Shown here piece by piece: positions 57,355 to 64,000 of a DNA stretch of 64,000 bases. Position numbers and translations under genes: made by a program. The DNA is taken from the NCBI GenBank assembly GCA_028023455.1, contig JAQFVV010012992.1:60001-124000 (forward strand). Direction: 5' to 3'. The notes beneath the pieces were generated by a model. That model was not told the DNA's origin and did no database searches. It saw nothing but the letters and a program-made list of their open reading frames with translations. The stretch comes from Epiperipatus broadwayi (Eukaryota > Onychophora > Udeonychophora > Euonychophora > Peripatidae). Every line of letters begins with the position of its first letter. Within the stretch, counting starts at the first letter, position 1.

Positions 57355-58750
57355 ATTATACTTTTATTTTCTTTAGGTACAATTTCATATCTTATTATTT
57401 AAAATTAACTTTAATTTATGCCAGCAATTATGAGACCCAAATATTCCATTAAACAAGATTACATACCTTTAACATTAAACAAATACCAAAGCATCTGCTC
57501 AATCGCAGAAGAATACCAAGATGCTCCTCCTTATTAAGTATCCAGATATTCCCTTGACTAACAATAATATCTATAGAAGTACAACAAAATATTTATAATA
57601 ATCGGCTTTAATATGAATCAATTAATAAGCTTATACTATCAATTTATTGTATATTTGTTTCCAATCATTATTATTCTTATAGAGCTATAATTAATAACAA
57701 CAATAATAATAATATTATAAGAGGAAGATCTCAGAATTATCATTGATTTTTAATTAACTATTTATCCAACCTATAAGATATAAGGAGGGATTTTATTTAA
57801 TTCTATAGATAATGTACTAATTAAGAAAACTGTTAATTATTATAATTATAAATAAAATTGTCTTACTATTTTATGATATATAATACTTTAATAATAAATG
57901 ACCACTTTTTATTTTAATCATAATAATATATAATCTTAATAATAAAATAATTAATAGTCTGATCTTCCTCCAAATAAACATACTTTAATACATTCCGAAT
58001 GTATACTTCATTGATGACTTATGTGATCACGGTACTTTGTAATAAACTAATATATCTTTTAAAATATATTATTCTTAAATAATTATTATACATTATCTTA
58101 TTATTACATTTATTTAAATTTTATACTTTAATTAATGGGTGTAGTACAATTAGCACTCTATGAAGAGGGTGCAGTGATGATGACACAGGCCAAAGAAATA
58201 CAACTCTAAATACTTAATTCAACTTATAAACATTTCCTTATTAACATATTATTTACAAAAATTTTAATAATTATATTTCAACTAATAATTACTTTAAGAA
58301 ATAACAATATAAAAAAAAATATATAATACTATAACACAATAAAATTATTTACGCATTCAAACATTTTTATTCTTCCCTTATTTATAATTGTCAAGAACTA
58401 AAATAAAATATTCTCTTTTAATAATATATGGTTTTATTATTATAGCTTCACTTTGTTTTCTTAGCCAATAAAATTATGTATACTTATTAAGCTACAACAT
58501 TAGATTAATAATAAATCACTTTCTATATTTACTATTTATAATCATTATTGTTTAAAGCTTTTGTACTAAATATAATTTACTCCAATTTTGACGATTATAA
58601 ATTGATAAAAAGATAAAAAATATGTATTTTCTTAAAACAAAATAATCTTACTTTAATATTCTAAATACTCATATTCTTTTTCTATTATCTATCATAATAT
58701 TTACTACTTTTGATCTCTTCACTCTATGCCACTACAATGGTAATTGCTAT

Positions 58751-59429
58751 GTCTAGCTGTTAGAAAATGCACTTCCACTAGTGTTAATACTGACTAATGG
58801 TTAATTTTAAAGTAAACTTTAATTATTCAATCCCTTAACGTTTAGCTATTTACATATATATATATATACAATTATTACATCAATGAGTCCAAAGACATAA
58901 TAATAAAGATCAATATGACTTTTAAGAAGTCCTAACTGACTCTTGTCATGTTCGGAGGCTAGTTCTCCACACTTAAAGTCACTATGGAAAAATAAAATTA
59001 TTCTCCAATATATATTCATCTACACAGATAAATCTCCAAGAATCAACTGAACTCTTTCTCAATCGCTTAGTACTAAGGCAGTTCATTGTTTTCAAATCCG
59101 AGCAATGATTGGGTGGTACACTGCATATCTGCTCAAGTGATTATTTCCTTATGCTTCATACAAGCAATTAATTATTATCTTTGCTTTTTTAATTAATAGG
59201 TTATTTTTATAGATTGTCATTTATCTAAAAAGAATCTACTCGCATTCCTTTCAATGACATTTTGGCTGCACTAATTAGACCATTGTTTATTTTTAGCATT
59301 TAATCTTTTTTATCTGACTTAACTATAACTTTTACTTTTCTACTTTAAAAGAATGTCTCTTTAATATTTTACTTATAACTTTTTTCTCTCTAAACGTTTC
59401 TACATGCATACATGTGTATGTAAGAAAAT
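58751..59429. other. Unassigned spacer, probably including gypsy LTR
   Basis: Lies where the 3' LTR of the minus-strand gypsy would be; LTR limits were not found. A short TA run occurs at 58856-58868. Confidence 0.35.
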
Positions 59430-61800
59430 ATAAACATACATATACATAACATTACTTACCTAAGTTCAGAGATCGGTTTTTAACCTCCGAACTTAATACA
59501 TAATCCTTAAGATACATGGGTGTCTTTATTGTCCTTTTGGCCACTGGTTGTGGTTTATTTTCTGCTTCTGTTGATGTGTTGCCTCTTTATACCTGATCGT
59601 TGGTATCCATTGTTCTGAGTAGGTCAGGTGATAGATCCTCACTTTCATCTTTGCGCAGCTGATTGATGTGTTTACGAAGTATTTTCCTGCTCTTCATTCG
59701 AACTTCAATCACTTGTTTTGGTAGATTGCGAATAACTTCCATCTGTGATTGAAACTTATTAGTATTATTTCTTACCCACACTTTTTCCTGTGGTCTATAT
59801 TTGAAATATTTGTGCTCAATTTTACCCATGATTGGCACAATGTTCATTAATTTTGTGTGCAACTTCCTACTGAGATAAATTTCAGCCGGTGGTTTCCCAG
59901 ATTTGAGTGAAATGGAGAGAGTAATAGAAACATTAGGAAGAGGGATAGAGATACCGTTAATAAGTAGTAAGAGAGTATATATTTTGTCAGGTCTTTTTTT
60001 TTTGCTGATGATATATTTTTTGGGTGTGCAGAAAGAAGAGAAGATATGAAAGTTATGCTAAGGACATGTGCAAGAATTGGTAAAGAGATGGGGATTAAAT
60101 TTAGTGAAGAAAAATCAAATATATTGATCGTTAATACTGGGGAAAGAGAAGATGTAGAATTTTTATTGGGAGATATTAAGTTAAGTGTGGTGAATAGATA
60201 TAGTTATTTGGGAATTATTTTAAGTAATCAGAAAAGTTATTTGGATGAATGGGAGAAAAAATTGATAAATGAAGCAAAGAAAAGAAAGGGATTGATAAAG
60301 AAATTAATAGTGTTTTCATATAATAAATATGATGTAGCTAGAATTATATGGAAGGGAGTTGCAGTAGCAGGGTTAACATATGGTAATGATGCATTATGTG
60401 TTAGTACAGGGGTATTAAATTACTTGGAAAAAGTTCAAAGGGAAATAGGAAGACATGCATTGGATGCAGGTGTATGGACAGCAAAGGGAGGCAATTCAAG
60501 GAGAAATGGGATGGTCAAGTTTTCATATGAAAGATGCAAAAAGTAAAATGAAAATGTTTGGTAGATTGCAATTTATGGATAATAAAAGAATAGCCAAAAT
60601 AGTATTTAATTGGGTTATGAGTAAAGGGAAGTAACAAGATGGGTGAGAAAGGTAATGTGGTATGCAAAAGATTTCGATAAAGAATTTATATCAGTATATT
60701 TGTACAAAAGATGGAATGATTGTGTTAGGAGGATTGTTGAGTGTTAATAATGGTAAGGAATGGGATAAAATAATAGATTTATTAATAAAGAATAGGGAGT
60801 TAGAGAGATGGAGAACTAGTATGTAGAGTAAAAAGAGTTTAAATATATATAGAAATAAACAGAATATTAGGTGCAAGTTAATATATGATAATAGTAAGGA
60901 AAGTAGTTTATTGTTTAAGGCTCGAACGGGATCTTTAGCAACAAGAGAATATACATGTAAGTGGAAAAGTATGGGTAATTTAGTCTGTAAATTATGTAAG
61001 GAAGGAATGGAAAATATTAGGCATCTGTTAATTGAATGTAAATGCTTGAAAACAGAAAGGGCACATATAATGAAGTTATGGAAGAATAAATATGAAAAAA
61101 GTGATTATACAGAAAGTGGATTATTGATTTTTATGCTGGGTTTAGGAAACGATAAGGGGGATTTAGATATAAAGGTTATAGAGTTGACAAAAATTATGTT
61201 GTGGAAATGGGATGGAGCAGAATATGGGAAAACTTAGACTGAAGAATGGAAAATAAAGTGGATAACAGGTTTCTCTGGGCATAATTGTTGAGAGATTCTT
61301 GGTTCCGTTTAAGGGGAAGCTACAGTACATCACATCACATCAATATTACTTTGTGAATTTTAATTTTCCACAATTTGTTGATGGCAGTCTTAAGGATTTG
61401 AACTGCTTTCTCAGTTAACCCCTTAGATTAAGGATGGTAGGGGGTGTGAGAGTATGTTTTATCCCCCATTCTTGCATCACGTCTTCAAATTTTTGCACAA
61501 TAAAACCTGTTACATTGTCAGATATGAGCATTTCTGGAAAATTGTGATGTGCTAAACTTTCATAAAGTTTGCTTAGTGACACATCTGTACCTGTGCTATT
61601 TACTATTTTGTATTCAGTCCCCCCTGAAAAAGTGTCAATCATTATTAAAAACAGATGACCTTCAAATGGACTGCAGTTATGATATATATATACACTATGG
61701 GGATATGGGAAAGTATTATTTAATTTGAAATCATAAATAGTAGAAATGTAAGCAAACATGTATAATAATATTTTTTTCTTGTTATCTGAAATCCAGTTAA
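59430..61800 (-). pseudogene. Ty3/gypsy integrase region and 3' end, interrupted by a LINE
   Basis: On the minus strand the integrase core at 61415-61759 shows GHLFLIMIDTFSGGTEYKIV (first catalytic Asp) and PEMLISDNVTGF (second Asp, with the usual DNG changed to DNV). After the inserted LINE, 59587-59880 encodes PPAEIYLSRKLHTKLMN, KVWVRNNTNKFQSQ and RKILRKHINQLRKDE, the C-terminal DNA-binding part. A Pol tail, a purine-rich stretch and TGTTATG (about 59440-59450) mark the LTR start. About 100 codons between the pieces are missing at the LINE insertion. The lineage is K02A2.6-like gypsy. Confidence 0.85.
59890..61330 (+). pseudogene. CR1/I-like LINE, 3' part, inserted in gypsy
   Basis: Reading starts with DLSEMERVIETLGRGIEIP and FADDIFFGC (catalytic ADD, about 60003-60030). 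It continues in a long clean frame (60046-60546): ARIGKEMGIKFSEEKSNIL, YSYLGIILSN, NKYDVARIIWKGVAVAGLTY and VQREIGRHAL. After frame breaks, 60911-61237 has CKLCKEGMENIRHLLIECKC, a C-terminal Cys/His motif. The 3' end is ACATCACATCACATC, a short tandem tail typical of LINE ends. It lies opposite to and inside the gypsy integrase. The IWKGV..AGLTYGN and VQREIGR blocks resemble LINEs I know from chelicerates. It is less decayed than neighbouring elements. Confidence 0.85.
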
Positions 61801-62160
61801 ATATTATTCTAATCTCAAGGGATTGTCTGATTTATTTGAACTATTTATTTATTTTTTGAATTAAAATATATTGAATATGCACAGCCATACATATATGCCA
61901 CATTAACTTAAAATCCTGATATCTGGTTGAAGTTATTTTCAAAATTCCATAGGTTATATTAATTAATATTATGATTGTAATACATTGATGGTAACCCCTG
62001 AAGACAGTTAATTGTAAAGTCTACCGAGAGTTTGAATTCTGAGCATAACAGAGCAATCAATAAAGGTGAAGATTGGATGAATTAATTTAGGTTGTGTCTG
62101 TATTAGATCGGTTAATACTAAATTATCCTGTTTAAGACAGATTCAATTTTGAATTGAGAT
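61801..62160. other. Unassigned spacer between two gypsy relics
   Basis: No coding frame recognised. Confidence 0.4.
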
Positions 62161-62520
62161 TAGATCGGATCATCCATAGCATCCTATATGAAGACCCTAA
62201 ATCTGATTATTGTTAGATGTGACTACCTCAATTTCCTGGGGGGGAATCTGTACCATTACATTAGAGAAGATATCATAAGCTACTAATAGATATTTTTGTT
62301 TATTTGATGGAGGTAAAGGTCCATAATAGTCCATAGCTAAGATCTTGTTTGCTCTTTCTGGGATAATGGAATTTACTGAATTAATATAATTTCTATTTAC
62401 TGGTTTGGCTTTTAAACATATTTGACAATTTTGAATTTCATTTAAAATATCCTTATGCATTCTAGGCCAGTAAAATCAGTTTTTTATTATTTGTTCAGTT
62501 TTATAAGCACCGTAGTGCTT
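62161..62520 (-). pseudogene. Second Ty3/gypsy integrase fragment
   Basis: The 87-residue frame reads CQICLKAKPVNRNY (zinc-finger end of integrase) and IPERANKILAMDYYGPLPPS, then KYLLVAYDIFSNVMV, the start of the integrase core with its first catalytic Asp in AMDYYG. It differs from the copy at 59.4-61.8 kb, so it is another gypsy lineage. Confidence 0.78.
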
Positions 62521-63276
62521 ATATTGAAACAGTAAGGTCTGCTTTGCAGATCTTCGTTTCACCTTTTCTCACCTATTTCCTACCCTCATACCTTAGTTTG
62601 AACCCCAATCTCTTGTAGTATGTCTGCAATACGCTTATATACCAAAAATCCTGCCTAATTTTAAACCATGAATACAACGCTTGTATTATATATGTAACTC
62701 ATTCCCAAATAAATAAGATTATAGATTATGTATATGTTCACATAGTTTAGATTTATTTAAAAAGTAGGTTATATAAGTTGTAATTGCACACACACTATGA
62801 TATGCATTTTAAAACTCATATCAAAATTATAAATTGTTAATTAAAGTTATTTTGTTTGAATCTATTTACAAAATATATTACAGTCGTAATATATTTTTGA
62901 TTTAAAATAAAATTCATATTCATTTAGTAGATAGATTCAAATATTGCAATTGAAAAAGTAAAATCATTTTCTTTAATTTAATAAAAGTCATTCCAAATAT
63001 TTCTGTTAAAATAAATGAGGGACAATAGTTTAATTATTTCATGTTGTAATTATTATCTAAGAAAACAGCAGATGTCCACTTAAGGTTTTCTTTTAATTAA
63101 TAAAAGTTATTTTAATTAAATCTAGTTTGTAATTTGAATGTCGACAAGAAAATTAACAATAGAAATTAATTAAAATTTTGTTGAATTCCTTTAGACATTC
63201 GGATAGATTTAATTACAGCTGATAAGTCCGATATATTTTTGTAACGCTCCAGGGCAGTTCTATTGTTTATTTCTAC
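62521..63276. other. Unassigned AT-rich spacer
   Basis: No gene recognised. Confidence 0.45.
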
Positions 63277-63286
63277 TATAAAAAGG
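63277..63286 (+). promoter_or_regulatory. TATA-box-like site
   Basis: CTATAAAAAG lies ~30 bp before the start of the tandem-repeat tract, as in LTR promoters. The surrounding element is unidentified. Confidence 0.35.
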
Positions 63287-63308
63287 AGGGTTTTCTTTGG
63301 TTCTCTAT

Positions 63309-63450
63309 TCTGATCTTTTGCTGATGAAATGTTTCTAACGAAAATTTTTCTGATCTTTTGCTGATGAAATGTTTCTAACCAAAATTATTCTAGTTTTTGC
63401 TGATGAAATGGTTCTAACCAAAATTATTCTGGTCATTTGCTGATGAAATG
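63309..63450. repeat. Four ~40-bp tandem units
   Basis: TTTGCTGATGAAATG and TTCTAAC(C/G)AAAATTATTC recur four times, the last incomplete. The TATA-like site upstream suggests an LTR leader. Confidence 0.85.
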
Positions 63451-64000
63451 TGCTAGTAAAATATTCTTCAAAATATATTTTCCTGAGATTTTATCTACGT
63501 GCCTGCGAACTTATATTTGAAGCCGAGTTTTTGTCTCCAAATTAATTTACCATGCTTACCACACAAATTGCTAGCCTTGACATGTCAGAGTAGAGGCAGT
63601 GCAGAGGCTATTTCCCTTAGGAATGGCCGGCTGCTGCTCTAGACCATCGGAAGCTATCACGTAAGGAACCCTGGAACTGCTGCTGCTGCCAAAAATATGA
63701 ACATTCCAGATTTTGCTGCTGAGTTATAAAACCTGCCGAATATCAATCTACCTGCAAATGCTTCTCCAGAGGTAACCTAGATTAACCCAAGAGCTTTTGT
63801 GATTCCTAACTAACATGCTATAGCTATTTTAAATTGTTTTCTTTTATTTCACATAATTGTATTATGTACTTCTTTTTATGTGTTCAGTTTTGCTCTCTAT
63901 CCTTGGGTTAATATTTTCTATTTATAAAGCTTTCTTCTATTTTATTATGATAATGTGTCAGAATCATCTTTAACCGAGTGAACTATTCCCTTTATTGAAA
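63451..64000. other. Unassigned, GC-richer around 63540-63790
   Basis: Contains several GCTGCTG-type stretches but no clear frame or splice sites; could be the leader of an LTR element. Confidence 0.35.

Larger units (their letters stand above)
55320..58750. repeat. Large diverged inverted repeat enclosing nested palindromes
   Basis: Sequence around 55900-56565 is inverted at 57420-58060. Clear anchors are AATCAATGATAATTTTGAGA (56268) against its near-complement at 57728-57751, and GGGTATGTAATCTTGTTAAT (56512) against 57440-57470. Outer parts are more diverged. TTGGTATCAGAGTAAG at 56112 looks like an initiator-Met primer-binding site, so each arm may be the end of an LTR element. Confidence 0.65.

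Noticed and set aside
63321-63345. CTGATGAAATGTTTCTAACGAAAA in the 40-bp tandem units as a hammerhead
   Set aside because: Three unpaired bases separate the core from a 3-bp stem, stem I does not form, and other units read CAAAA in place of GAAAA.
1-64000. CRISPR arrays, bacterial operons, rRNA genes
   Set aside because: No short regularly spaced repeats with unique spacers, no operon-like gene packing and no rRNA signature; the window is eukaryotic.

Overview
This is an AT-rich (roughly three-quarters A+T by eye) eukaryotic nuclear window from an animal, most likely an invertebrate. The evidence is spliced gene fragments, a DEG/ENaC channel exon, and a repeat landscape of Ty3/gypsy, jockey-like, RTE-like and CR1/I-like LINEs, Penelope-like elements (PLEs) and ZBED/GTF2IRD2-type hAT transposases, nearly all decayed. 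One LINE resembles endonuclease-reverse transcriptases I associate with chelicerates, but the species cannot be named from the sequence.

Host genes are sparse. The last coding exon of a DEG/ENaC-family channel lies at 14109-14242 (+). A long exon (42410-45688, -) encodes a Glu/Lys-rich protein of more than 1,090 residues, and a possible promoter with a perfect TCTCGCGAGA palindrome lies upstream of it near 48.58 kb. A possible initiating exon lies at 53941-54036 (-). The rest is intron, intergenic DNA and nested repeats.

The main discovery is a set of hammerhead-ribozyme (HHR) elements. Family A is a 2.7-kb array (5668-8385) of ~424-bp monomers: three point left and four point right, away from a central junction. 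Each monomer carries a complete type I hammerhead with a palindromic stem III. The array sits in the reverse-transcriptase region of a dead jockey-like LINE and is flanked by a perfect 13-bp target duplication. Family B (15.0, 16.9-17.3 and 18.8-19.0 kb, with end fragments at 33.1 and 57.3 kb) has the same ribozyme architecture with compensatory changes in the outer stem. Family C (31.7-32.1 kb) has hammerhead-like folds in a palindrome directly after a Penelope-like RT/GIY-YIG remnant. Family D (57.07-57.22 kb) is a weaker candidate. This fits retrozymes or PLE terminal repeats: self-cleaving RNAs that may circularise and be inserted by target-primed reverse transcription.

Layout: 0-0.7 kb low complexity; 0.7-3.4 gypsy (-); 4.5-9.2 jockey-like LINE (+) with the HHR array; 9.2-12.5 a CpG-richer unidentified block between two ~99% identical copies of the LINE 3' part; 12.5-13.5 second LINE copy; 14.1 ENaC exon; 15-19 hAT relic (-) and HHR family B; 20-21.1 tandem repeats; 22.6-25.4 G-poor tract; 25.5 foldback MITE; 26.4-30 two hAT relics; 30.7-32.1 PLE and HHR family C; 33.9-36.5 foldbacks and minisatellites; 38.7-40.6 RTE relic (+); 42.4-45.7 acidic-protein exon; 46.9-50.4 LTR-element debris and possible promoter; 52.9-54.3 LTR debris and candidate exon; 55.3-58.7 large nested inverted repeat; 59.4-62.5 gypsy (-) interrupted by a CR1/I-like LINE (+); 63.3 a tandem repeat.
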